Of a stretch of 64,000 nt of DNA, positions 23,248-32,718 are shown piece by piece. The notes under the pieces were generated by a model that was not told where the DNA came from, searched no databases, and saw only the letters and a list, made by a program, of their open reading frames with translations. The translations under genes were made by a program, and so were the position numbers. The DNA lies in the NCBI RefSeq assembly GCF_001043115.1, contig NZ_LFME01000022.1, positions 23,219 to 87,218 of the forward strand, read 5' to 3'. This DNA comes from Xanthomonas sp. NCPPB 1128. GTDB taxonomy: Bacteria > Pseudomonadota > Gammaproteobacteria > Xanthomonadales > Xanthomonadaceae. Positions within the stretch are counted from its first letter, which is position 1; each line of letters begins with the position of its first letter.

Positions 23248-23613
23248 ATGTTGGCGATGGGAGTGCACCCGCTACTGGACATGAGCGCGTTGACCGGCAC
23301 GCTCGGCCTGCTGGCGCGCCTGCTGCTGCCACTGATCGCCTTGCTGCTGCTCCCACGGCTGGCACCGGGCCACGCCCGCACCCTGGCACGGTTCGGACTG
23401 ACGGTGTTGCTAATGGGCGCGATCGTGCCGCGGCTGTTGAACGCGGTGCTGGGCTGGGTGGACCTGATGACGCCCCGGTTCCGCGCCCTGCATCCGGATG
23501 CCTATGCGCTGGTGCGTCTGCTGGACGATGCGCTGTACGTGGTCGGGCTGGGGCTGCTGCTGCGCGCGCTGTGGCTGGCGCTACCGCGCAAGGCCGCGCC
23601 GCCGCTGCCGTAA
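23248..23613 (+). CDS. Small membrane protein, tandem family member 3
   Basis: A 121-residue protein with LLLPLIALLLLPRLAPGHAR then TLARFGL, related in layout to members 1 and 2 but more diverged. A strong GGGAGGAG precedes ATG 23248. It lies 34 bp after member 2, so the two are probably cotranscribed. The function is unknown. Confidence 0.7.
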   Translation: MLAMGVHPLLDMSALTGTLGLLARLLLPLIALLLLPRLAPGHARTLARFGLTVLLMGAIVPRLLNAVLGWVDLMTPRFRALHPDAYALVRLLDDALYVVGLGLLLRALWLALPRKAAPPLP

Positions 23614-23680
23614 CGCGGCGCGCAACGCCGTTCAGTTCTCGCGTTTCAGTCCTTGCGACGGGACGTGAGAAAATGCGGGG

Positions 23681-25819
23681 ATGACCGATTCCCCTTCGCC
23701 GTCGACGCCGCCCGCGTCCGGCTCGCCCCCGCGCCAGCTCACCGAACCGGTCAAGCTGGCGATCCGCGATGCCTACACCAAGCTGCAGGCCAACACGCCG
23801 GGCTTTCGCGTGCGCCGCGCGCAGAGCCAGATGATCGGCGTGGTCTCGCGCGCGCTGGGCACCTCCGGCGGCGTGGGCGTGGCCGAGGCGCCCACCGGCG
23901 TCGGCAAGAGCCTGGGCTATCTGACCGCCGGCGTGCCGATCGCCCTGGCCAGCAAGAAGAAGCTGGTGATCAGCACCGGCACGGTGGCGCTGCAGTCGCA
24001 GCTGGTCGAGCGCGACATCCCGGCCTTCCTCAAGGCCACCGGGCTGGAGGCCACGGTGGCGCTGGCCAAGGGCCGCACCCGTTACCTGTGCACGCGCAAC
24101 GTCGCCGAGCTGCACGGCGAGGCCGCGCAGGACAGCATGTTCGAGGACGAGGCGCCGTTGTACGACCGTCCGCTGAGTCCGGCCGAGGCCGAGCAGGCGC
24201 GGGCGCTGGCCAAGGCTTACGCCGACAGGACCTGGAACGGCGACCTGGATGCGGCGCCGGAACCGGTGCCGCCATCGCTGCGCGCGCGCATCACCACCAA
24301 TGCCGCCGGTTGCGCCGGGCGCCGCTGTTCGTTCGCGGTGCAGTGCCCGGTGCTGAAGGCGCGCAGCGAGGTGCGCGATGCGCAGATCGTGGTCACCAAT
24401 CACGCGCTGCTGCTTTCGGCGCTGTCGCTGGGCGACAGCGACAACGGCCAGCCGCTGATCGCGCCGCCATCGGACATGCTGCTGGTGCTCGACGAGGGCC
24501 ACCACATCGCCGGCGTCGCCATCGACCAGGGCGCGGCGAACCTGCCGCTGGACGAGATGGCGCGGCGCACCGGCCGCCTGCAGGCCCTGGTCGGCGCCGC
24601 CTACCGGCTCGCCGACAAGGACCGCATCGGCAATCAGCTGCCCAACGAGGCGGTCGAACTGGCCGCGCAGGTGACCAAGGGCCTGAAGGCGTTCCGCGCC
24701 GAGATCGAACGGGTGTGGGTGCCGGAGCCGGGCCAGGACGAGCCGATGTGGCGCGCGCCCAACGGCCGCCTGCCCGAGGACTGGAAGCCGCTGATCGACG
24801 CGCAGGCGCAGGACACCGGCGCGCTGCTGAACTGGGTGCAGGCCGCGCACCAGATGGCGGCCAAGTCCAAGCAGGAGGATGCGGCCAAGGAGCGCCTGCA
24901 GCGCAACCTGGGCATGGCCCTGGAGATGGTCGAGCAGCAGTACGCGCTGTGGCTGGGCTGGCGCCGCGAGGACCAGGACGGGCAGCCGCCGATGGCGCGC
25001 TGGATCACCGCCTCGCGCGATGCCGATCTGATCTGCCATTGCTCGCCGGTGTCGGCCGCGCAGGTGCTGCGCTCGCTGCTGTGGAGCGAAGTGGACGCGG
25101 CGGTGCTGACCTCGGCCACGCTCACCGGCGGCGGCGATTTCCAGGCGCTGGCGATCGACAACGGCCTGCCCGCGCATGCCGAGATGGTGTCGCTGTCCTC
25201 GCCGTTCGACCTGCCCAACCAGGCCGAGCTGATCGTGCCGGCGTTCCCGGTGGCGCCGGACGACCGCGAGGGCCATCCGCGCGAAGTGGCGCGCTACCTG
25301 GTGCGCGAACTGGAATGGGGCAAGGGCTCGATCGTGCTGTTCACCTCGCGCTGGAAGATGCTCAAGGTGGCCGACCTGCTGCCGATCGCGCAGCGCAACC
25401 GCGTGCTGGTGCAGGGCGACGGTTCCAAGTCGCAGATGATCGGCGAGCACATGCGCCGCATCGCCGCCGGCGAAGGCTCGGTGCTGTTCGGCCTCAACTC
25501 CTTCGGCGAGGGCCTGGACCTGCCCGGTGAGGCCTGCACCACGGTGGTCATCACCCAGGTGCCGTTCGCCGTGCCGACCGATCCGCAGACCGCCACGCTC
25601 GGCGAATGGTTCGAGAGCCGCGGCCTCAACGCCTTCAACCTGATCGCAGTGCCGCACGCGCTGCGCACCCTGACCCAGTTCGCCGGCCGCCTGATCCGCA
25701 CCGGCGACGACCACGGCCGGGTGATCATTCTCGACTCGCGACTGCTGACCAAGCGCTACGGCAAGCGCATCATCGATGCGTTGCCGCCGTTCAAGCGGGT
25801 GATCGGCCAGCAGATGTGA
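23681..25819 (+). CDS. dinG: ATP-dependent DNA helicase DinG
   Basis: A 712-residue XPD-like superfamily 2 helicase. Walker A is EAPTGVGKS at about 69-77, the DEAH-type box is DEGHH near 270, and four cysteines for an Fe-S cluster lie between them (RYLC, then AAGCAGRRCSFAVQCPV). C-terminal motifs include LFGLNSFGEGLDLPGE and QFAGRLIRTGDDHG. It unwinds DNA 5' to 3' and resolves R-loops during repair. Its length is normal for the family. Confidence 0.94.
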   Translation: MTDSPSPSTPPASGSPPRQLTEPVKLAIRDAYTKLQANTPGFRVRRAQSQMIGVVSRALGTSGGVGVAEAPTGVGKSLGYLTAGVPIALASKKKLVISTGTVALQSQLVERDIPAFLKATGLEATVALAKGRTRYLCTRNVAELHGEAAQDSMFEDEAPLYDRPLSPAEAEQARALAKAYADRTWNGDLDAAPEPVPPSLRARITTNAAGCAGRRCSFAVQCPVLKARSEVRDAQIVVTNHALLLSALSLGDSDNGQPLIAPPSDMLLVLDEGHHIAGVAIDQGAANLPLDEMARRTGRLQALVGAAYRLADKDRIGNQLPNEAVELAAQVTKGLKAFRAEIERVWVPEPGQDEPMWRAPNGRLPEDWKPLIDAQAQDTGALLNWVQAAHQMAAKSKQEDAAKERLQRNLGMALEMVEQQYALWLGWRREDQDGQPPMARWITASRDADLICHCSPVSAAQVLRSLLWSEVDAAVLTSATLTGGGDFQALAIDNGLPAHAEMVSLSSPFDLPNQAELIVPAFPVAPDDREGHPREVARYLVRELEWGKGSIVLFTSRWKMLKVADLLPIAQRNRVLVQGDGSKSQMIGEHMRRIAAGEGSVLFGLNSFGEGLDLPGEACTTVVITQVPFAVPTDPQTATLGEWFESRGLNAFNLIAVPHALRTLTQFAGRLIRTGDDHGRVIILDSRLLTKRYGKRIIDALPPFKRVIGQQM

Positions 25820-25943
25820 CGCCTGTTGGAATGACGATGTGACGCCGTGCACCAAGCTGGTATCGCATGGCCGCGAACCCGGATGAGCGCGGACAGGCCG
25901 TTCGCGCTGGTCTAGTATCGCGGGCGACAGGGGGAACATCATC

Positions 25944-26441
25944 ATGCGAATCGCCACACGTTGGGCGTTCGGAGCGGCGTTGTGCGTGCTGACCGGCATC
26001 GCCGCGGCGCAGCCGACCGGTGCACCGACAGAAGACGCTGCTGCGGCAGCGCCGGCCAATCCGGCATATCGCACGCAACTGTTGCAATTGATCAGCGACG
26101 ACGCGCAGGCCCGCGCCGACCTCAAGCGTGACTACTCGCCGCAGCGGCTGCAGCACGACACCGTCTCGCTGCGCGCGTACGCACGCGAGGTGCGGATGGC
26201 ACAGAAGCAAAGCCAGGAGCGCCTGACCGATCTGATCCGGCGCCAGGGCTTTCCCGATGCGCAGGCGGTCGGCGCCGACACGGCACACGCAGTGTTCCTG
26301 ATCGCCCAGCGCATCACCGAGCCGGGATTCCGCGCCGACTTCCAGCGCGGCATCGACGCGGCCGTGCAGCGCGAGGCCTACAGTCACGCCGATCAGACGC
26401 TGTTCGCCGATCGCAGCCGCGCGCTGAGCGCGAAGCGCTAG
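25944..26441 (+). CDS. Exported protein of unknown function (DUF6624-like)
   Basis: A 165-residue protein with a signal peptide (about 1-22). The mature part contains RLTDLIRRQGFPDAQAVGAD then TAHAVFLIAQRI and YSHADQTLFADR. This spacing resembles the DUF6624 pattern (a 'GWP..VG' region followed by an alpha-helical 'LIAQH' block and a terminal DR), but I am not certain. No operon partner. Confidence 0.6.
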   Translation: MRIATRWAFGAALCVLTGIAAAQPTGAPTEDAAAAAPANPAYRTQLLQLISDDAQARADLKRDYSPQRLQHDTVSLRAYAREVRMAQKQSQERLTDLIRRQGFPDAQAVGADTAHAVFLIAQRITEPGFRADFQRGIDAAVQREAYSHADQTLFADRSRALSAKR

Positions 26442-26986
26442 CGTCCCTCATCGCGGCAAAGCCCGGGAGGGCTGTCTGCTCCACCGGCCTTCTCGCGCAC
26501 GACGCGCTTGCCCAAGGATGGCGCGCTTCGCAGGTGCCGCCACTTCGATCGTGTGCCGAAGCGTCGGCCGCGTCCTGATGCATGCGGTGCGTGGTCGGCA
26601 ACGTCCCTTGCCGCGGCGTTGCGGTGTGGCATTGCAATCGGCGGACGCGTTGCGCATGCAGAAGCTGCAACCTTGCCTCTTCGCTTTTTCGGCGCGCCTC
26701 TTCCGATGCGTGCGGCGCTCGGCTGTCGCTGCCCGCGCATTCCAACACGCACCGCTACCGCCGATAACCAGGCGCGCGTCTACATTTTGCGGCCATCTGC
26801 GCCGCTCCGATCGTCGATTGACGCTGCGCCGGCACTTCAGCTGCAACGCATTGCGCGCTCCCCCAATGTTCCCGGTCACAGTGCGTACGCACGATTGGTT
26901 GCGTCGATGGCATCGATTGCAAGGAACGAATGTTCTGCGCGCGGCACTGCCGCCATGCTGCAGCTCCCTTCACACGAGCCGACGCC
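26442..26986. other. Upstream region of the catalase gene, no gene seen
   Basis: Open frames here have no convincing start or family features. It probably carries the catalase promoter. I could not identify a clear OxyR site by eye. Confidence 0.5.
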
Positions 26987-28510
26987 ATGCGCCCTGGATC
27001 CTTGTTGTTGCTTGCCCTGTTGTCGCCCTCCCTGATCCTGTCGGCCAGCGCCGCGCAGTCCACGCTCACTCGCGACAACGGCGCGCCGGTGGGCGACAAC
27101 CAGAACTCGCAGACCGCCGGGCCCAACGGCCCGACCCTGCTGCAGGACGTGCAACTGATCCAGAAGCTGCAGCGCTTCGACCGCGAGCGCATCCCCGAGC
27201 GCGTGGTGCACGCGCGCGGCACCGGCGTACATGGCGAGTTCACCGCCACTGCCGACATCTCCGACTTGAGCAAGGCCAAGGTGTTCGCGCCGGGCACGAC
27301 CACGCCGGTGTTCGTGCGCTTCTCCTCGGTGGTGCACGGCAACCATTCGCCGGAAACGCTGCGCGATCCGCACGGCTTTGCCACCAAGTTCTACACCAGC
27401 GAAGGCAACTGGGACCTGGTCGGCAACAACTTCCCGACCTTCTTTATCCGCGATGCGATCAAGTTCCCGGACATGGTGCATGCGTTCAAGCCGGACCCGC
27501 GCACCAACCTCGACGACGATGCGCGCCGCTTCGATTTCTTCTCGCACGTGCCCGAGGCCACCCGCACCCTCACCCTGCTGTACTCCAACGAAGGCACGCC
27601 GGCCGGCTACCGCTTCATGGACGGCAATGGCGTGCATGCCTACAAGCTGGTCAACGCGCAGGGCCAGGTGCACTACGTGAAGTTCCACTGGAAGAGCCTG
27701 CAGGGCCTCAAGAACCTGGATCCGCAGCAGGTGGTGGCGGTGCAGGGCAAGGACTACAGCCACCTGACCAACGACCTGGTCGGCGCGATCAAGCGCGGCG
27801 ACTACCCGAAGTGGGACCTGTACATCCAGGTGCTCGCGCCCGAGGACCTGGCCAAGTTCGACTTCGATCCGCTGGATGCCACCAAGATCTGGCCGGGCGT
27901 GCCGGAGCGCAAGATCGGGCAGATGGTGCTGAACAAGAACGTGGACAACTTCTTCCAGGAAACCGAAGGGGTGGCGATGGCGCCGGCCAACCTGGTACCG
28001 GGCATCGAACCGTCGGAAGACCGCCTGCTGCAGGGGCGCATCTTTTCCTACGCCGACACCCAGCTGTACCGCGTCGGCACCAACGGCCTGAGCCTGCCGG
28101 TGAACCGGCCGCGCGTGGCGGTGAACAACGGCAACCAGGACGGTGCGATGAATGCCGGCAGCACCAGCAGCGGCGTGAACTACGAGCCGAGCCGGCTCAG
28201 CCCGCGGCCGCAGGATCCGAACGCGCGCTACAGCCAGCTGCCGCTGTCCGGCACCACCCAGCAGGCCAAGATCACCCGCGAACAGAACTTCAAGCAGGCC
28301 GGCGAACTGTTCCGTAGTTACAGCAAGAAGGAGCAGCAGGACCTGATCCAGAGCTTCGGCGAATCGTTGGCCGGCACCGACGACGAGAGCAAGCACCTCA
28401 TGCTCTCGTTCCTGTACAAGGCCGACCCGGCCTACGGCAGCGGCGTGGCGCGGGTGGCCAAGGGCGACCTGGCGCGGGTCAAGCAACTGGCCGCGCAGCT
28501 GCAGGATTGA
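26987..28510 (+). CDS. katB: Periplasmic monofunctional catalase
   Basis: A 507-residue small-subunit haem catalase with a signal peptide (MRPGSLLLLALLSPSL...), so it should be exported. The active-site His region is RVVHARGTGVHGEF and the haem-ligand Tyr lies in RIFSYADTQLYRVG. It converts hydrogen peroxide to water and oxygen. The following ankyrin gene reproduces the katB-ankB arrangement known in Pseudomonas, where the ankyrin protein supports catalase activity. The start was set at the ATG that opens the signal peptide; an upstream in-frame start adds 19 unlikely residues. Confidence 0.93.
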   Translation: MRPGSLLLLALLSPSLILSASAAQSTLTRDNGAPVGDNQNSQTAGPNGPTLLQDVQLIQKLQRFDRERIPERVVHARGTGVHGEFTATADISDLSKAKVFAPGTTTPVFVRFSSVVHGNHSPETLRDPHGFATKFYTSEGNWDLVGNNFPTFFIRDAIKFPDMVHAFKPDPRTNLDDDARRFDFFSHVPEATRTLTLLYSNEGTPAGYRFMDGNGVHAYKLVNAQGQVHYVKFHWKSLQGLKNLDPQQVVAVQGKDYSHLTNDLVGAIKRGDYPKWDLYIQVLAPEDLAKFDFDPLDATKIWPGVPERKIGQMVLNKNVDNFFQETEGVAMAPANLVPGIEPSEDRLLQGRIFSYADTQLYRVGTNGLSLPVNRPRVAVNNGNQDGAMNAGSTSSGVNYEPSRLSPRPQDPNARYSQLPLSGTTQQAKITREQNFKQAGELFRSYSKKEQQDLIQSFGESLAGTDDESKHLMLSFLYKADPAYGSGVARVAKGDLARVKQLAAQLQD

Positions 28511-28575
28511 GCCGTCCCACGCGCGGCCCGGCGGCGGTAGCGCCGCGCCGCGCACCTTTCTTGCGGAGACCCCCC

Positions 28576-29142
28576 ATGCGTCGTGTTGTCCTTTTTGTTC
28601 TCGGCCTCGCCGTGAGCGCTACGGCCGCCGCCGCACCGGCCGCACCGGCCGCGCCTGCGGCGCCCGATCCGGCCGCGGTGCAGGCGCAATTGCGCAGCTA
28701 TTTCTTCGATGCCGCGCGGCAGGGCCGCCAGGACATGCTGGCCGAGTTCATCCGCGCCCATTACGACCTCGATACCCGCGACGACAAGGGCTACACCGCG
28801 CTGATCCTGGCCGCCTACCACGGCCAGCAGGCAGCGGTGGAGCAGTTGCTGCGCGCCGGGGCCGACCCCTGCGCGCAGGACAAGCGCGGCAACACCGCGC
28901 TGATGGGTGCGATCTTCAAGGGAGAATTGAGCATCGCCAAGCGGCTGATGCAGGCCGATTGCGCGCCGGACCAGCGCAACAACGCCGGGCAGACCGCGGC
29001 GATGTACGCGGCGCTGTTCCAGCGCACCGAGGTGCTGAAGGAACTCGCCGCCAAGGGCGCCGACCTGCAGGCCAAGGATGCGCAAGGCAACGACGTGGCT
29101 AAGCTGCAGCGCGGCGAGTTCGCGACGGCACCAGTGCGCTGA
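28576..29142 (+). CDS. Exported ankyrin-repeat protein, AnkB-like
   Basis: A 188-residue protein with a signal peptide (about 1-20), an Ala/Pro linker and about four ankyrin repeats: DDKGYTALILAAYHGQQAAV, DKRGNTALMGAIFKGELSI, NNAGQTAAMYAALFQRTEVL and a final partial repeat. It starts 65 bp after the catalase stop with a GCGGAGA ribosome site. Pairing with a periplasmic catalase suggests an AnkB-like role at the inner membrane or periplasm in peroxide defence. Confidence 0.88.
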   Translation: MRRVVLFVLGLAVSATAAAAPAAPAAPAAPDPAAVQAQLRSYFFDAARQGRQDMLAEFIRAHYDLDTRDDKGYTALILAAYHGQQAAVEQLLRAGADPCAQDKRGNTALMGAIFKGELSIAKRLMQADCAPDQRNNAGQTAAMYAALFQRTEVLKELAAKGADLQAKDAQGNDVAKLQRGEFATAPVR

Positions 29143-29375
29143 GTGGTCCCGGCCCGCCTCCGGGACGGGTGCCGGGTCCGGCCATCGCACGGCGCGTGGA
29201 TCGCAGGCCCCGGATCGGCGAAAATGCGCGGATGGCCGGTTCCTCCGGCCTGCCGCGGCCCGTGCCGCCGCCGTTCCCGCTTCGGCGGGCGGTGGCGCAT
29301 CCGGGCCGCGTGCTGCCCTGTCGGCATCGTGCCGGCGCTCTGCCGCGGCTCGCCGTCGCCCATCCCGGATCTGTC

Positions 29376-30947
29376 TTGAACGCCACTGCCCCCGTTTCGC
29401 CCGACGACCTGCCCCAGGCCGAGCGCCTGCGCATCGCCCTGGACCTGCTCGAGAGCATCGCCGCCGACCGGCGCGTGCTCGATACCCTGCCCGAGTCCGA
29501 GCGGGTGCGCCTGCTGCAGGTGGTCGCCCAGGTCTTCAACCCCGAGCCCAAGGCGCGGCGCAAGCTGCTCAAGGAGCAGGCGCGCGAGCGCCACCAGGAG
29601 AAGGTGCGCAAGGCCGAGGAACTGCTGGCGCAGACCGGCATCCGCGCGCTGCGGCGCAAGCCGGTGTTCAGCACGCCGAACTATTTCCCGCCGCACACGC
29701 CGGCCGCGTTGGCGCATGCGCAAACCGTGGCCGAGACGCCCGCGACGCACTCGCCCGAACTGCGCCACTGCTACGTGTGCAAGCAGAAGTACACCGAGCT
29801 GCACCACTTCTACGACCAGATGTGCCCGCCCTGCGCCGAGTTGAACTACTTCAAGCGCACCGAGACCGCGGACCTGCGCGGGCGCGTGGCGCTGCTCACC
29901 GGCGGCCGGGTCAAGATCGGCTACCAGGCCGGACTCAAGCTGCTGCGCGCCGGTGCCGAGCTGATCGTGACCACGCGTTTCCCGCGCGACTCGGCAGCGC
30001 GCTACGCGGAGGAGCCGGATTTCGCCGAGTGGGGCCACCGCCTGCAGGTGTACGGGCTGGACCTGCGCCACACGCCCAGCGTCGAGGCGTTCTGCAGCGA
30101 ACTGCTGGCGACCCGCACACGCCTGGATTTCATCGTCAACAACGCCTGCCAGACCGTGCGCCGGCCGCCGCAGTTCTACGCGCACATGCTGGCCGGCGAG
30201 ACCGCCGCGCTGCACGACCTGCCCGAGCACGTGCGCCGGCTGGTGGGCCAGTACGAAGGCCTGCGCGGTCCCGACCTGCTGCCGGCCGGGGGCAATACGC
30301 TGCCGGCCGGGGCGGGCCAGGCGCGCAGCGGTGCCGACGGCCTGCTGCGCGCCGCGGAGCTGTCGCAGGTGCCGCTGCTGGCCGACGACCTGCTCGCCCA
30401 GCAGCACCTGTTCCCGGAAGGGCGCCTGGACCAGGACCTGCAGCAGGTGGACCTGCGCGGGCGCAACTCCTGGCGCCTGCTGCTGGACGAAGTGTCCTCG
30501 GTGGAACTGCTGGAGACGCAACTGGTCAACGCGGTCGCGCCGTTCGTGCTCAACGCGCGGCTCAAGCCGCTGATGCTGCGCACGCCCGAGCGCGACAAGC
30601 ACATCGTCAACGTGTCGGCGATGGAGGGGCAGTTCTACCGCAACTTCAAGACCACCCGGCATCCGCACACCAACATGGCCAAGGCCGCGTTGAACATGAT
30701 GACCCGCACCTCGGCGGCGGATTACCAGAACGACGGCATCCACATGAACAGCGTGGATACCGGTTGGGTCACCGACGAGGATCCGGCCGAGATCGCCGCG
30801 CGCAAGGTGGAGGAAGAGCGCTTCCATCCGCCGCTGGACATCGTCGACGGCGCCGCGCGTATCGTCGATCCGATCATCCACGGCTTCAACACCGGCGAGC
30901 ACGTGTGGGGCCAGTTCCTCAAGGACTACGCGCCGACGGATTGGTGA
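29376..30947 (+). CDS. Long SDR-family oxidoreductase with N-terminal helical and Cys-rich region
   Basis: A protein of about 523 residues. The N-terminal 150 residues are helical and charged, then come HCYVCKQKY and MCPPCAELNYFKR (two CxxC pairs, possibly metal-binding), then a Rossmann/SDR domain: VALLTGGRVKIGYQAGLKL, DFIVNNACQTVRR, NVSAMEGQFYR and HTNMAKAALNMMTRT with the YxxxK position altered to HTNMAK. An altered catalytic Tyr is notable. The TTG at 29376 was chosen because upstream residues look random; ATG 29232 is the alternative. Confidence 0.7.
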   Translation: MNATAPVSPDDLPQAERLRIALDLLESIAADRRVLDTLPESERVRLLQVVAQVFNPEPKARRKLLKEQARERHQEKVRKAEELLAQTGIRALRRKPVFSTPNYFPPHTPAALAHAQTVAETPATHSPELRHCYVCKQKYTELHHFYDQMCPPCAELNYFKRTETADLRGRVALLTGGRVKIGYQAGLKLLRAGAELIVTTRFPRDSAARYAEEPDFAEWGHRLQVYGLDLRHTPSVEAFCSELLATRTRLDFIVNNACQTVRRPPQFYAHMLAGETAALHDLPEHVRRLVGQYEGLRGPDLLPAGGNTLPAGAGQARSGADGLLRAAELSQVPLLADDLLAQQHLFPEGRLDQDLQQVDLRGRNSWRLLLDEVSSVELLETQLVNAVAPFVLNARLKPLMLRTPERDKHIVNVSAMEGQFYRNFKTTRHPHTNMAKAALNMMTRTSAADYQNDGIHMNSVDTGWVTDEDPAEIAARKVEEERFHPPLDIVDGAARIVDPIIHGFNTGEHVWGQFLKDYAPTDW

Positions 30948-30952
30948 GAGAC

Positions 30953-30983
30953 GGCGCGCGTGGGCGGGCTGCGCCCGCGCGCC
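30953..30983. terminator. GC-rich hairpin between convergent genes
   Basis: GGCGCGC and GGGCG (30953-30966, 2-base bulge) pair with CGCCCGCGCGCC (30972-30983). It follows the SDR stop by 5 bp and faces the convergent lipoprotein gene. Confidence 0.45.
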
Positions 30984-31043
30984 CGCGTCCATGTTCCGAC
31001 GATCGCCGCGGCCATGCCGGCGGCGTTGTCGTGCTTTCGGATG

Positions 31044-31574
31044 TCAGTCGCCGGCGGCCGCACGCTTCATGGTGCCGCTGTAGCCCCAGGCGAATTGATG
31101 CCACTGATCGGTCGGGGGAACGTCGAGATTGTTCACCGTGCGCTGCCAGTAGACGATCATCTCGTCGCTGGAGGTCCGCGCGAGCGTGAACGACGACGAC
31201 TCGACCCAGACGCCATCCTCATCGCGACCCGAGGTGGTGCTGTAAATGAGCGCATGCGGGCCGGAATTGCGCATGCGGAACTGGCCCGGCTTCATTTCCT
31301 GCCACGCGCCACTGACCAGGTTGTAGACGCGCACGTGCCAGCGCGAAACCACGAAGCGAAAATGCATGGGAAAGCCTGCGCTATCCACGTAGTGCGGCGC
31401 GTCGAAGCCGTCGAGCACGCCTTCCCAGCTGCCTTGAAAGTCGAAGCTGGCATCGCTAGGGTGGGCCAGGACGGGGCGTGGCCGATACGAGTAGAGCGGC
31501 GCGGTGATGGTGGCGCAGGCGCTCGTCAGCAGACACAACGCAAGCGCAACGGCCCAGGGTCTACATGCTTTCAT
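31044..31574 (-). CDS. Putative lipoprotein of unknown function
   Basis: A 176-residue protein with a lipobox-like ALCLLTSAC at about residues 12-20. The mature sequence SFDFQGSWEGVLDGFDAPHY suggests a beta-rich, lipocalin-like or DUF-type domain, but no family is recognised. Start ATG 31574. It is followed by the gene at 31689-32111 on the same strand upstream, with a 114-bp gap. Confidence 0.65.
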   Translation of the reverse strand: MKACRPWAVALALCLLTSACATITAPLYSYRPRPVLAHPSDASFDFQGSWEGVLDGFDAPHYVDSAGFPMHFRFVVSRWHVRVYNLVSGAWQEMKPGQFRMRNSGPHALIYSTTSGRDEDGVWVESSSFTLARTSSDEMIVYWQRTVNNLDVPPTDQWHQFAWGYSGTMKRAAAGD

Positions 31575-31688
31575 GGCACATGGCATCCGATGCGATCGGC
31601 CGGCAGCCGGTTCGACATGGTTGGTTCGTAAAAGGCGCATCCGGAGCGGAAAGATCGGACGATGCGCTCGAGGCTTGCCCGACGCCGC

Positions 31689-32111
31689 TCAACGCGATGG
31701 ATCGGAGGTGGCCGTCGCCTCGCCTTGGTCGCGTTCGCGGCCCCAGAACTCCACCAGGATGGTCATCATCGTCCACACGATCAGCGTCGGCTGCACCTTG
31801 TCCGGCAGCAGGTCGTGGCCCTTGAGCATCACGTCGATCATCTTCGGCAGCGCCAGCGCCATCAGCAGCGTGTAGATCGCGTAGGCCAGCCGGTGCCGGC
31901 TGCTGGAAATGAACAGGATCGAGGTAACCAGGCTGGCGAGCATCCCCAGGACCACGCCGAACTGCCAGACATTGAGGCGTTCGGTGCCGGTGAGCACCAG
32001 GCCCAGGACGGCGCCGAAGAACATGTTCAGGCCGTTGAGATTGGCCGGGTACTCGTCCTTGGTCATGCGGCCGAGGCCGACCTTGCCGAACACGTTCCAT
32101 CCCTTGCGCAT
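31689..32111 (-). CDS. Four-helix membrane protein of unknown function
   Basis: A 140-residue protein with helices at about 29-44, 47-66, 75-95 and 105-125. It begins MRKGWNVFGKVGLGRMTKDE, with GGGGGAG upstream of ATG 32111. I do not recognise the family. Confidence 0.7.
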   Translation of the reverse strand: MRKGWNVFGKVGLGRMTKDEYPANLNGLNMFFGAVLGLVLTGTERLNVWQFGVVLGMLASLVTSILFISSSRHRLAYAIYTLLMALALPKMIDVMLKGHDLLPDKVQPTLIVWTMMTILVEFWGRERDQGEATATSDPSR

Positions 32112-32250
32112 GCTTGCTCCCCCTTCGCATCGTCGCATCCTGGCGTCGCCACGCCTTCCGCTGGCCGCACGCCTCCCCGCGGCCACTGTAGCGAAGATCG
32201 CACGCGTTCGTCGCCTGCCTGCCGCAAGCAGGGGAAACCGGGCGCCTGCG

Positions 32251-32718
32251 CTAGCCCAGGGTCTGCAATTCGCCGCGCGGACCGGTCGGCGTCAGATACA
32301 GATGGCCGAGGCTGATCGGCAGGCGGAAGCGGCGCGGCCCGGCGCTGCCGGGATTGAGGTAGAGCACGCCGTCGCGGGTCTGCAGCGACGGCATGTGCGA
32401 GTGGCCGCTGATCACCACGTCCACGCCGTCGGCGACGCGCGCCAGGGTCTTCAGGTCGTGGCGCACGTGCACACGCACGCCGTCGATGTCCAGGTCCAGG
32501 GTGTCGGGCAGCGCCTGCGCCCATGGCGCGGTATCGATGTTGCCGCGGATCGCGTGCAGCGGCGCCAGTTCCCGCAGCGCGTCCAATACGTCCGGTTTGC
32601 CGATGTCGCCGGCATGCACGATCGCGGCGCAGCCGCGCAAGGCCGCCAGCGCCTCGGGGCGCAGCAGACCATGGGTGTCGGCGATCACGCCGAGATGCAG
32701 CGGTCGAACGGGACGCAT
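32251..32718 (-). CDS. YfcE/MJ0936-type metallophosphoesterase
   Basis: A 155-residue calcineurin-like phosphoesterase with the full motif set: GVIADTHG at about residues 10-17, VHAGDIGK, RGNID and SGHSHMP, with a final NPGSAGPRR. These residues hold a two-metal centre that cleaves phosphodiesters. The length fits the minimal YfcE/YsnB group. The physiological substrate is unknown. Start 32718 is the ATG just ahead of the first beta strand. Confidence 0.88.
   Translation of the reverse strand: MRPVRPLHLGVIADTHGLLRPEALAALRGCAAIVHAGDIGKPDVLDALRELAPLHAIRGNIDTAPWAQALPDTLDLDIDGVRVHVRHDLKTLARVADGVDVVISGHSHMPSLQTRDGVLYLNPGSAGPRRFRLPISLGHLYLTPTGPRGELQTLG

Noticed and set aside
22376..26125. Minus-strand open frame of 1,249 codons opposite aroE and dinG
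   Set aside because: GC-rich shadow of real plus-strand genes; its composition (Arg/His/Gln/Ala runs) has no domain.
26518..28317. Plus-strand open frame of 599 codons overlapping catalase
   Set aside because: Different frame of the catalase gene, with no family signal.
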